Part shown: piece by piece, positions 35,412 through 43,769 of the stretch
Layout: every line of letters starts with the position of its first letter
How positions within the stretch are numbered: position 1 is the first letter of the stretch
Origin: Lishizhenia sp965656535
GTDB lineage: Bacteria > Bacteroidota > Bacteroidia > Flavobacteriales_D > Crocinitomicaceae
Length of the DNA: 64,000 bases
Direction of reading: 5' to 3'
Assembly: GCA_965656535.1 (NCBI GenBank)
Contig: CBFHKX010000009.1
Span: 14,310-78,309, forward strand
Notes under the pieces: model-generated
What the model saw: the letters and a program-made list of their open reading frames with translations, nothing else
Told to the model about the DNA's origin: nothing
The model's database searches: none
Translations under genes and position numbers: made by a program

Positions 35412-35855
35412 ATGTCTATAAAATTATTGTTTCTTACGCTTGTTGCATTTTGTTTACTTGGACAAGAGTCTCACGCCCAATTTACTTCAGATTGGCAAAC
35501 CTTTTATTCTTCAGATGATATTCGAATAGAAGCCAAAACAGTGCAAGCTAATATTTCTAATAGAGATCAAAACCTGATTGTTTTCAGAATTGAAAACCTG
35601 ACGGATGAAAAGGTGAAAACAAGTTATAAACAACATATTTACAGAGGAGATTATTGTCATGGTTGCACAAGTACTAGTGGTGAATACGATTTTGAAGTCA
35701 CTTTAGAGCCAAAACAAATTTTAAACGGAGAAAATTCGCTTAAAGAAAATAAAGCATTGTGTGTATTCAACACCTTTGTGAAACTAGTGCCGGGTATGTC
35801 AGGTATTTCTATCGATAAAATTGACTTCGTAAATATTACAACTATTAAACTTTAA
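35412..35855 (+). CDS. Small secreted protein preceding giant adhesin 2
   Basis: The 147-residue protein starts at ATG 35412 with a signal peptide (MSIKLLFLTLVAFCLL, cut near SHAQ). The mature part is beta-rich and has a CHGC motif and one further cysteine (ALCVF). The segment SDDIRIEAKTVQANI and LIVFRIENLTDEKV suggest a small beta-sandwich. No known family is recognised. An upstream TTG (35391) would place extra residues before the signal peptide and was rejected. It ends 2 bp before the adhesin 2 ATG. Confidence 0.72.
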   Translation: MSIKLLFLTLVAFCLLGQESHAQFTSDWQTFYSSDDIRIEAKTVQANISNRDQNLIVFRIENLTDEKVKTSYKQHIYRGDYCHGCTSTSGEYDFEVTLEPKQILNGENSLKENKALCVFNTFVKLVPGMSGISIDKIDFVNITTIKL

Positions 35856-35857
35856 AA

Positions 35858-38203
35858 ATGAAAAATAGAATTAAACATATCCTTCTTTTCACTAGTTTAT
35901 TTGTTGCTTTCAGTTCAGGTGCTCAGTGTATAGTCGAAATTGAAACAGATAGTGTTTGGGTAGACTGCGGAACAATGGTTACTTTAAATGCTGTTGGATT
36001 ATCAGATAATCCTGCGTTAAGTACAGACTTTAACGGAAATCAAATTGGTGCAGGTTGGCAATCGTCAAGCACACCCTTGTTTACAAATCCGTGCGGACCA
36101 ACCTTGGATGGAACACCAAGCGCTTGGTTTGGGAATGTACCTTTTCCAAGAACTTTAACTACAAATGGTTTTGACTTAAGTTGTGGTGGACAAGTTTGTT
36201 TTGACCTAGATTTTGGTAATGACGATAATAATTCAAGTGACTGCGAAGATCCAGATCAAACAGATGAAGGAGTTTATTTTCAATACTCCATCAATGGAGG
36301 AGCTACTTGGATAGATATCTTTTATTTTGAACCTACGAACTTATACGGTAACTCCTACTACCAATGGGATACTTACTGTTTTACTTTGCCAATAGCAGCC
36401 CAAACAGCAAATACAATGTTCCAATGGGAACAACCCAATGCGAGCTCTACAGTAAATGACCATTGGGGTATCGATAATATTTCTATAATTCCTACAAATT
36501 GCGGATATTGGTATGATTGGGAAAATTTGCCTGGTACAGTAGATCCACAATCTCAGGCATTCGTTCCAGACTCTTCAGGTACGTATATAGTAAACTTTAC
36601 AGACGGTGTTAACGGTTGTACGGACACGTTAAATCTTACGGTAGATCCATGTGATTGTCAAATTACAAATATGAACGCAATTGTTAATCCATGTACAGCA
36701 ACTGGAACTTTTTCTGTTCAAGGAGGTGTTGCTTTTAACGATAATCCTGGAACAGGTAATTTACTTGTAGAAGCAACAAACGCTTCAGGTACCTATACGT
36801 ATACTTACGGACCTCCTTTTACGAATGGTAGTTTCAATATTTATTTGATATCAAATATACCGGCTGATGGTTCTCCGCTGGAGATAAATGCCTACTTTAC
36901 GGATGATACATTGTGTCAAAATATAATTTTGGATGTTTCTCCAGGTACGCCAATTGTCGATTCTATATATGGCGGTTCTATTTATTGTCAAGGCGACGTG
37001 GTAGATGATATTCAAGTTGACGTACAAGGTGCTGGACCCTTCACTTTAAATTATCTTTTTGATGGTACTCCCCAGACTATTACATCTCCTAACACTACAA
37101 TTTCATTGGGTAATGCACAAGGTGTATACGAACTGATAGATATTACCTCTGGTGGGTGTTCTGCGCTAGTTGATTTCCAAGATAGTATTATTATAAACCC
37201 AACTCCAATTACAAATGCGGGTGCAGATTTTCTAGTCTGTGAAGGGTCAACAATAACACTAAGTGCTTCAGGTGCGCAAACGTATGCGTGGGATAATGGA
37301 GTTGTAGATGGTGTTTCTTTTATCCAAGATCCAGGAGTAGTTACATATGAAGTTGTAGGTACTTCTGCAGAGGGTTGTTCATCTGATGATCAGATTACAG
37401 TAGAAGTAGAAGCAAATCCAAATGTTTCTTTCTTTGCAGATACGTTATTGGGTTGTGAACCTTTTAGTGTAATGTTCCAGAATGAAACCGAAGGATTAGT
37501 CACAAACTGCACTTGGGAATTGAACGGAGAGCAAGTAGATGTATGTGGAGATTTAAATTATACTTTCTTGAATGCAGGTATTTTCTCTGTCTCTTTAACC
37601 GCCGAAACTGCTAATGGTTGCTCGGGTTACTATGAGCTAATCGATTATATTGACGTAAGAAGTAATCCAGATGCAGATTTCACTGCTAACCCTTTCTCTA
37701 CAGATATTCTTGATGGAGAAATTAGTTTTACCAATGAGTCTGTAGGTGCTACAAGTTACGAATGGGATTTTGGTGATGAAACAGGAGTAACTTCTGCGGT
37801 TAATCCAACACATCAATTTCCTACTTTAAGTGCGGGAACTTATCCTATTACTCTTGTAGCAACTATATATCCAGGTTGTTCAGATACAGTTGTCAAAGCT
37901 ATTGAGGTTATTGAAGATTTGTTTTATTTTATTCCAAACTCATTTACGCCAGATGGAGATGAGTTCAATCAAACTTTCCAACCTGTATTTGTGATGGGAT
38001 TTGATCCCTATGATTTTCAACTTACTATCTTTAATAAGTGGGGAGAAGTAATTTGGGAAAGTTTTGATGCAAGCGCAGCTTGGGATGGAACATATAACGG
38101 TAAAATCGTTCCGGCAGGTTCTTATGTTTGGCGCTTAGAATTTAAATCTTCGATAAACGATAAACGTTTTAATGAAACCGGACACCTCAACGTGATTAGA
38201 TAA
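35858..38203 (+). CDS. Giant secreted protein with reelin-like N-terminal domain and CHU_C (type B T9SS) domain, adhesin 2
   Basis: The 781-residue protein has a signal peptide (about 1-22, SSGAQ). A jelly-roll domain resembling reelin subrepeats follows (about 45-215: FNGNQIGAGWQ, SCGGQVCFDLDFG, DEGVYFQYSINGGATW). Next come beta modules, one AGADFLVC/WDNGV module shared with adhesin 1 (about 453-520), and PKD-like domains (about 520-685; YEWDFGDETG). The C-terminal sorting domain begins FYFIPNSFTPDGDE and contains FNKWGEVIWES. It should be exported by T9SS. No PorP/SprF-like gene is next to it. Confidence 0.92.
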   Translation: MKNRIKHILLFTSLFVAFSSGAQCIVEIETDSVWVDCGTMVTLNAVGLSDNPALSTDFNGNQIGAGWQSSSTPLFTNPCGPTLDGTPSAWFGNVPFPRTLTTNGFDLSCGGQVCFDLDFGNDDNNSSDCEDPDQTDEGVYFQYSINGGATWIDIFYFEPTNLYGNSYYQWDTYCFTLPIAAQTANTMFQWEQPNASSTVNDHWGIDNISIIPTNCGYWYDWENLPGTVDPQSQAFVPDSSGTYIVNFTDGVNGCTDTLNLTVDPCDCQITNMNAIVNPCTATGTFSVQGGVAFNDNPGTGNLLVEATNASGTYTYTYGPPFTNGSFNIYLISNIPADGSPLEINAYFTDDTLCQNIILDVSPGTPIVDSIYGGSIYCQGDVVDDIQVDVQGAGPFTLNYLFDGTPQTITSPNTTISLGNAQGVYELIDITSGGCSALVDFQDSIIINPTPITNAGADFLVCEGSTITLSASGAQTYAWDNGVVDGVSFIQDPGVVTYEVVGTSAEGCSSDDQITVEVEANPNVSFFADTLLGCEPFSVMFQNETEGLVTNCTWELNGEQVDVCGDLNYTFLNAGIFSVSLTAETANGCSGYYELIDYIDVRSNPDADFTANPFSTDILDGEISFTNESVGATSYEWDFGDETGVTSAVNPTHQFPTLSAGTYPITLVATIYPGCSDTVVKAIEVIEDLFYFIPNSFTPDGDEFNQTFQPVFVMGFDPYDFQLTIFNKWGEVIWESFDASAAWDGTYNGKIVPAGSYVWRLEFKSSINDKRFNETGHLNVIR

Positions 38204-38230
38204 GGAATATTGATTTTAAAGAAAGTAGCC

Positions 38231-38269
38231 CTTAATTTATGCTAATTGTCATAAGTTAAGTCCTTTTTT
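38231..38269 (+). terminator. Terminator after adhesin 2
   Basis: An 11-bp stem (38231-38241 with 38250-38260, one G-T wobble) with an 8-nt loop is followed by TCC and T6. It separates the adhesin 2 unit from the adhesin 3 unit. Confidence 0.65.
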
Positions 38270-38338
38270 ATGGAATTTGGGCAACTTTACAAATGTCTTA
38301 ACGTTGTTATTACGTATATTTCTCAAAAATTGAATATT

Positions 38339-38767
38339 ATGTTAAAAATTGTTGCTATTCTAATGTTACTGTCTTTTACTGGAGTATCCTTAGCGCAAAA
38401 CAAAATCGATCAACGCTTAATCGATAATGAAGGTGAAAAAATTGAAGAAATTTATCAATTTAGATCAGATTATTATAACTATCTCGTTTACGAGTTAAAT
38501 TCTGGTTATGTTCTTTTAGATAAGAAAGAAGCCAAGAAGATTAATGATGCTATTAAAATGACAGCATCAGATCTTGAAAATCAAACAGGGAAAATATTAA
38601 CTGTAGATGCCATTAAAGCAGCTAACTTTAATTTCAAAGCCTTTGGTTTAGTAGTTCACCTAAAAGAGCAAACTTTAGTTAAAATTGACAAAGGAAATTT
38701 CTTGTTAATTAAATCTAAACTCACTATAGCTAACGAATTTTCAAAATCGCCTTTAAGTCATAAATAA
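38339..38767 (+). CDS. Small secreted protein preceding giant adhesin 3
   Basis: The 142-residue protein starts at ATG 38339 with a signal peptide (MLKIVAILMLLSFTG, cut at SLAQ). The mature part is charged and contains YQFRSDYYNYLVYELNSG and an Ile/Lys-rich end. No domain is recognised and it shows no obvious similarity to the small proteins before adhesins 1 and 2. An ATG at 38270 would put 23 non-signal residues in front and overlap a likely terminator tail, so it was rejected. The adhesin 3 gene starts 6 bp after the stop. Confidence 0.72.
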   Translation: MLKIVAILMLLSFTGVSLAQNKIDQRLIDNEGEKIEEIYQFRSDYYNYLVYELNSGYVLLDKKEAKKINDAIKMTASDLENQTGKILTVDAIKAANFNFKAFGLVVHLKEQTLVKIDKGNFLLIKSKLTIANEFSKSPLSHK

Positions 38768-38773
38768 CAGAAG

Positions 38774-41700
38774 ATGAAAACATTTTTTATTTTAATACTC
38801 TCAGTATTTACCGCTAACCTTGCTTTTTCTCAGATTACTTTCGGTCCTGCTTCAGATGGAACCACTTATAATACCTGTAACGATTTTCTAATCGATAGTG
38901 GAGGTCAAGGTGGTACAGGATATGGAGTAAATGAGCTACAAACAATTACCATTTGTCCAGATACGCCAAATGAAATTATTTCTATTACGTTTAATCTCTT
39001 TAGTTTAGATTTAACAAATACTGGAACACTACAAAACCCTAATCTTGATCAGATGTCAATTTTTGACGGGATAGATGTAAACGCACCAACGCTAGGGAGT
39101 TATACAGGTAATGGTTTGCAACAAGTCGTTATACAAGCAACACAACTCAATCCTACTGGTTGTATTACCTTGCAGTTCTATTCTAATACTGTCGGAACAG
39201 GTCAATTTTCAGCTTCGGTAAGTTGTGAAACGCCATGTAACAACCCTTTTGCAGGCGCTGAAATTATTGGAGGAATAACTACGGATAGTATCCGGGTTTG
39301 TATAGGAGAAACAGTGAATTTTCAAAATACGAACTCTTCAGCTGCACCTGGTTTTACATTAATTGATTATCAATGGGACTTTATGGACGGTACTTCTGCT
39401 CAAGGGCAAAGCGCATCTCACGCTTACGATGTAGCAGGAGAGTATCGAGTACAGTTGTATGTAACAGATGATAACGGATGTTCTAACCCAAACTTAGTTG
39501 ATTTACAAGTTCTCGTAGGAACCGAACCTACTTTTATTGGTTTCCCTGGAGATACAACTTTATGTTTAGGAGAACAGCTTACACTAACTGCCGATCCAGT
39601 TACCTACCAACAAATTTGGAATGGATTTTCTGGTGTTCAAGCCGTAGATGATGGATGTTTATATGACAGTCTTCTCGGTGTTGCTCAAGAAATACCTTTG
39701 CTTCAAACGGGTTTTAATGCTGGGGCTACTGTCAATTCAATGGCAGATCTTCAAAGTTTGTGCATAGAAATGGAACACTCTTTTATGGGAGATTTAGTTT
39801 TAATTGTAGAATGCCCAAACGGACAATCTGTAACATTACACCAACAAGGTGGAGGTGGAACTCAGTTAGGTGTACCGATTCAAACGGATAATGTAGACTG
39901 CGATGATCCGGCTACACAAGGCGTTCCAAGTATTTATTGCTTTACACCGCAGGCTACTGAAACATGGGTAGACTGGGTAGCAAATCAAGGAGGATTTGGT
40001 TTAACTTTACCTCCTGGTGATTATGCTTCAGTAAATCCTTTAGATGGATTAATAGGTTGTCCGCTAAATGGAATTTGGACATTAAATGTAATCGATAATT
40101 GGGCTGCTGATGACGGAACTGTTTTTAGTTTTGGTGTAAATTTTGACCCTTCTCTTTACCCGGCAGTTACTCAGTTTGAACCTCAAATTGGGCCTGATTC
40201 AGACTCTTCTTTTTGGGCAGCTGGACAATTCATTACGAATATGTCTCCAGACGGAAATGTGATTGATTTAAACATTACTACGCCAGGAACATATGTGTAT
40301 GAGTACTTTGTTACAGACGATTTTGGTTGTACGAACGACTCTACGGTTACCGTTACGATGGAAGGAAATCCACAGGCAAATGCTGGCTTGGATACAACAA
40401 TTTGCGGACAAGCAAATGCTCAAGTTCAGCTAAATGGAAGTATTCTTGGCGGAGCAAATTCGGGTTCTCCATGTACGTATGCTCTGCTACTTGAAGATTC
40501 ATTTGGTGATAGTTGGAATGGAAATACAATTGATGTTACAATAAACGGTACAACAACAAACTACACTGTTGGTTTTAATAACAACGGCGGTAGTTCAAAC
40601 CTGATTAATTTAAATATTCCACATGGAGCAAGTATAAGCCTTACTTTTAATGCTACAGGAAACTGGATTAATGAGTGTGAATTTACTCTAACAGATCCAA
40701 ATGGAACAGTGATTTATCAAGATGGACAAGTAGGATCACCGTCTACAGCAACACAGAGTTTCGTTGCAGACTGCTACGGTGGTTTTGTTTTTGAATGGAC
40801 GTCTCCAACAAATTTAAACGATCCAACTGTTCCAAATCCAGTTGCTACTTTGAGTAACCCAGAAACATTTACACTTTCTATCTACCCAATAGGTCACCCT
40901 CTTTGTGTTACTACAGATGATGTAAATGTAAATCTAGCGCAAGTACCAGATGCAGGAAATGACTCCGTATTAACAATTTGTGCTGATGGTGCACCGCAGG
41001 ATTTGTTTCCATTACTTGGTCCAAATGCAGAAACAACCAATGCTATTTGGTTAGATCCTAACAACGCTGTTATAAACATGCCTTACGATCCTTTAACAAT
41101 GGACGGAGGAACTTATAAGTACGTAGTTGGAGTAGGTTGTACAGATACGGCAGAGGTAATAGTTACAGAGGTAGTTATTAGTTTAACATCCAATTTAACA
41201 GACTCTGATTGTAATGCATGCAATGGAGTAGTAGAGGTAAATGCGCTAAACAATACTAATCCTACACAGTATTCTTTAGACGGAATAGCCTTTCAACCAA
41301 CTAACGTATTTACAAGTATTTGTCCAGGCACTTATACAGTAAGTGTAATAGACGATTTAGGCTGTGGAGCTGACCTATCAGTTACGATTAATGAAATTAA
41401 TTTACCTACAATTGATTTAGTAACGGTAACAAACGTAGATTGTAACGCTGCGGATAACGGTGCTGTGGATGTTGCGGGCAGTAATGTGACACAGTATGAA
41501 ATTGACGGTCCAACCGGTATTCAAACTAATGCTACAGGTAGTTTTACGAACTTAGCTCCAGGTAATTATACCGTTACTGCAGATAATGGTTTCGGGTGTA
41601 CGGCGATCGATAATTTTGTAATCACAGAACCAAACCCGCTTGTTATTACCAATATTATTTCTGATTCAGTTATTTGTGAAGGAGCTACCATAGACTTATT

Positions 41701-42685
41701 TGTAGCTGGGCAGGGTGGAAGTTCTCCGATTACTTTTGAGTGGACAGAGAATACTTCTGCAATAGGAACTGGGAATACACTCACAGTTTCGCCTCAAGCA
41801 ATTACTCAGTATTGCGTCACAATAACAGAAGCTTGTGGTTCTCCTACTCAAACAGAATGTGTTACAGTTTCAAATCCAACAGTTATTCAACCTGTTCTAA
41901 CACCGGACGTTACAGGAGCATGTTTCCCGTTCGAAGTTGTCTTTACCAACAATACCAATTCTTCTGAGGTTGCCTTTACGGAAATTAGTTTTGGAGATGG
42001 AACGGACGTTGTTTTGAATGGATTATCTCCAGTTGCTCATACGTACCAACAAGCCGGTATTTATGACGTAAATGTTCAGATTACTTCGGTTTTTGGATGT
42101 GAGTACTCAGTGTCTTATCCTAGTTTAATTACAGCTTATGATTACCCTGAGGCAGACTTTAATAGTATGCCATCTCCTGTTTCCATGTTTGATACAGAGG
42201 TACAATTAGCATCCTCCAGTTCAGCAGATGTTGTTGGGTTTAATTGGAGTTTTACTGGGGCAGATATAGTAACTTCTAGTTTAGAAGATCCCGTGGTTAA
42301 CTATCCAGAATTGGAAGTGGGTAGCTACCCAGTGCAATTGATTGTAACAAATGCAAATGGTTGTTCAGATACCATTGTAAAAGACGTAAATGTAGTTAGT
42401 GATGTTTTATTTTTTGCACCGAATACATTTACACCAGACGACAACGAATTCAATCAAAATTGGAGTGTAAGCATACTTGGTATTGATGTGTATGATTTCA
42501 ATGTTAAAGTTTTTAACCGTTGGGGACAAATAATGTTTGAATCTAACGATCCTAATGGAGCATGGGATGGAACTTATGGTGGTAAGCTTGTACCTTCAGG
42601 CATGTATGTGTGGATATTGGAAACCAAAGATGCAGAAACCGATGCAAGATATAAGTATCAAGGTCATGTTACTGTACTAAGGTAG
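38774..42685 (+). CDS. Giant secreted protein with P-domain, SprB-like repeats, PKD and CHU_C (type B T9SS) domain, adhesin 3
   Basis: The 1303-residue protein has a signal peptide (about 1-19, LAFSQ). A PKD domain lies at about 175-245 (YQWDFMDGTSAQG). A proprotein-convertase P-domain lies at about 290-458 (LCIEMEHSFMGDLVLIVECP, then LIGCPLNGIWTLNVIDNW). A module starting CTYALLLEDSFGDSWNG follows (about 568-670). SprB-type repeats lie at about 803-953 (NLTDSDCNACNGVVEV, PGNYTVTADNGFGC), and more PKD-like domains at about 1036-1205. The sorting domain starts FFAPNTFTPDDNE and ends with HVTVLR. P-domains normally sit beside a subtilase, which is absent here. T9SS export to the surface is inferred. 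Confidence 0.92.
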   Translation: MKTFFILILSVFTANLAFSQITFGPASDGTTYNTCNDFLIDSGGQGGTGYGVNELQTITICPDTPNEIISITFNLFSLDLTNTGTLQNPNLDQMSIFDGIDVNAPTLGSYTGNGLQQVVIQATQLNPTGCITLQFYSNTVGTGQFSASVSCETPCNNPFAGAEIIGGITTDSIRVCIGETVNFQNTNSSAAPGFTLIDYQWDFMDGTSAQGQSASHAYDVAGEYRVQLYVTDDNGCSNPNLVDLQVLVGTEPTFIGFPGDTTLCLGEQLTLTADPVTYQQIWNGFSGVQAVDDGCLYDSLLGVAQEIPLLQTGFNAGATVNSMADLQSLCIEMEHSFMGDLVLIVECPNGQSVTLHQQGGGGTQLGVPIQTDNVDCDDPATQGVPSIYCFTPQATETWVDWVANQGGFGLTLPPGDYASVNPLDGLIGCPLNGIWTLNVIDNWAADDGTVFSFGVNFDPSLYPAVTQFEPQIGPDSDSSFWAAGQFITNMSPDGNVIDLNITTPGTYVYEYFVTDDFGCTNDSTVTVTMEGNPQANAGLDTTICGQANAQVQLNGSILGGANSGSPCTYALLLEDSFGDSWNGNTIDVTINGTTTNYTVGFNNNGGSSNLINLNIPHGASISLTFNATGNWINECEFTLTDPNGTVIYQDGQVGSPSTATQSFVADCYGGFVFEWTSPTNLNDPTVPNPVATLSNPETFTLSIYPIGHPLCVTTDDVNVNLAQVPDAGNDSVLTICADGAPQDLFPLLGPNAETTNAIWLDPNNAVINMPYDPLTMDGGTYKYVVGVGCTDTAEVIVTEVVISLTSNLTDSDCNACNGVVEVNALNNTNPTQYSLDGIAFQPTNVFTSICPGTYTVSVIDDLGCGADLSVTINEINLPTIDLVTVTNVDCNAADNGAVDVAGSNVTQYEIDGPTGIQTNATGSFTNLAPGNYTVTADNGFGCTAIDNFVITEPNPLVITNIISDSVICEGATIDLFVAGQGGSSPITFEWTENTSAIGTGNTLTVSPQAITQYCVTITEACGSPTQTECVTVSNPTVIQPVLTPDVTGACFPFEVVFTNNTNSSEVAFTEISFGDGTDVVLNGLSPVAHTYQQAGIYDVNVQITSVFGCEYSVSYPSLITAYDYPEADFNSMPSPVSMFDTEVQLASSSSADVVGFNWSFTGADIVTSSLEDPVVNYPELEVGSYPVQLIVTNANGCSDTIVKDVNVVSDVLFFAPNTFTPDDNEFNQNWSVSILGIDVYDFNVKVFNRWGQIMFESNDPNGAWDGTYGGKLVPSGMYVWILETKDAETDARYKYQGHVTVLR

Positions 42686-42703
42686 GCAGTTATAAAATTA
42701 AAG

Positions 42704-42733
42704 AAAAGGGTATTCAAAAGGATACCCTTTTTT
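42704..42733 (+). terminator. Strong terminator after adhesin 3
   Basis: A 12-bp stem (42704-42715 with 42720-42731, one T-G wobble) with an AAAA loop runs into a T-run. It closes the three-adhesin block. Confidence 0.85.
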
Positions 42734-42755
42734 ATGTTCACCAAATTTGTTCTAT

Positions 42756-42763
42756 TATCTTTG
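42756..42763 (+). promoter_or_regulatory. Candidate -7 box for the gene at 42768
   Basis: TATCTTTG matches TAnnTTTG and ends only 4 nt before ATG 42768, implying a leaderless mRNA. Confidence 0.5.
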
Positions 42764-42767
42764 TAGC

Positions 42768-43328
42768 ATGAAATGGATAGGGAAACGAATTAGTGTTGTA
42801 GATCAAAAAGATGCTCTTTCTTTTGTGATATATCCTGAGAATATAGGTTGGAAAATATACATTTTAGCAGCTTGGCTTTTACTCTGGATTTCTATTGGAG
42901 TCTATGTTACGAGTCAGCTTTTCGGTGGATATAATCAAAGCGAAAAAATAGCACTTGCCATATTTATGGCCTTCTGGTTTTACTTTTTTGTTCGCGTAGG
43001 TAGAACATTTTTATACCTTACTTTAGGCAGGGAATTCATAAAGATGGATAAAACCGTATTGCGCTTAAAAACAGGAATTAAAACTTATGGTAAAACCAAT
43101 CAATTTTTCTTAGAAAATATTGCTAAACTGCGCAAAGTTGAATTAAAAGAAAACTCGTATCAATCTGTTTTTGAAAACTCTGTATGGGTAAGAGGTACCA
43201 ATAAAATCGAATTTGAATATATGGGTAAGGTTTACTCTTTTGGAAGAAAATTAAACGATAAAGACACACAATTGCTTTTTAATTATATCGCGAAGAGAAT
43301 TTCCCAGCATATAAAGAAAAAAGGCTAA
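42768..43328 (+). CDS. Small two-helix membrane protein of unknown function
   Basis: The 186-residue protein has two adjacent membrane helices (about 30-52 and 63-88). A basic cytoplasmic-looking domain of beta strands follows (KTVLRLKTGIKTYGKTNQ, KIEFEYMGKVYSFGRKL) and resembles a PH-like fold; that is inference. ATG 42768 is chosen because an upstream TTG (42747) would overlap the -7 box. It is a single-gene unit convergent with the GNAT gene. Confidence 0.7.
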   Translation: MKWIGKRISVVDQKDALSFVIYPENIGWKIYILAAWLLLWISIGVYVTSQLFGGYNQSEKIALAIFMAFWFYFFVRVGRTFLYLTLGREFIKMDKTVLRLKTGIKTYGKTNQFFLENIAKLRKVELKENSYQSVFENSVWVRGTNKIEFEYMGKVYSFGRKLNDKDTQLLFNYIAKRISQHIKKKG

Positions 43329-43331
43329 TTA

Positions 43332-43769
43332 TTACAAAGAAACTGCTTTGGTCATTTTGTAGTGCTGAATTTGGTTAAAAAGTAAGTAACTTTTTTCTTC
43401 AACTTGGTAGCCTATGCTTTTATAGAAATCCACTGCGTTTTCTCTTGCGTGTAAAAGAAGAATCGTTTTCTTTTCTCTTCTTGTTTCAGATTCTAAGGCT
43501 TCCATTATGGCTTTGCCAAAACCTTTTCCTTGAAGTTTAGTTGTTACGCCTACAAATCGAGCCTGGTTGGTATGTTTATCCAGAATGTCTAGTCGAGCAA
43601 CTGCAACGATCTGGTCTTGGTAGAAAAGTGCAAAGTGTTTTGCTTTTTTGTCTCCTTCATTTTTCTCAGAGCCTTTAGGTTGGTCTAAAGGTTTACGCAG
43701 TATTTCATAACGAAGCGTATAGTAAGCTTCCCATTCTAATGGTGATTTAGGTGCTCTAATTATTCTCAT
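43332..43769 (-). CDS. GNAT-family N-acetyltransferase
   Basis: The 145-residue protein has the GNAT fold: IVAVARLDILD strand, acetyl-CoA loop VTTKLQGKGFGKAIME (Q/RxxGxG/A type), and the LLHARENAVDFYKSIGY segment. It transfers an acetyl group to an unknown amine. It is the last gene of a unit with the CoA transferase (14-nt overlap) and the SpoIIE phosphatase. The closeness of an acyl-CoA-using partner suggests a common metabolic role, which is inference. Confidence 0.9.
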   Translation of the reverse strand: MRIIRAPKSPLEWEAYYTLRYEILRKPLDQPKGSEKNEGDKKAKHFALFYQDQIVAVARLDILDKHTNQARFVGVTTKLQGKGFGKAIMEALESETRREKKTILLLHARENAVDFYKSIGYQVEEKSYLLFNQIQHYKMTKAVSL

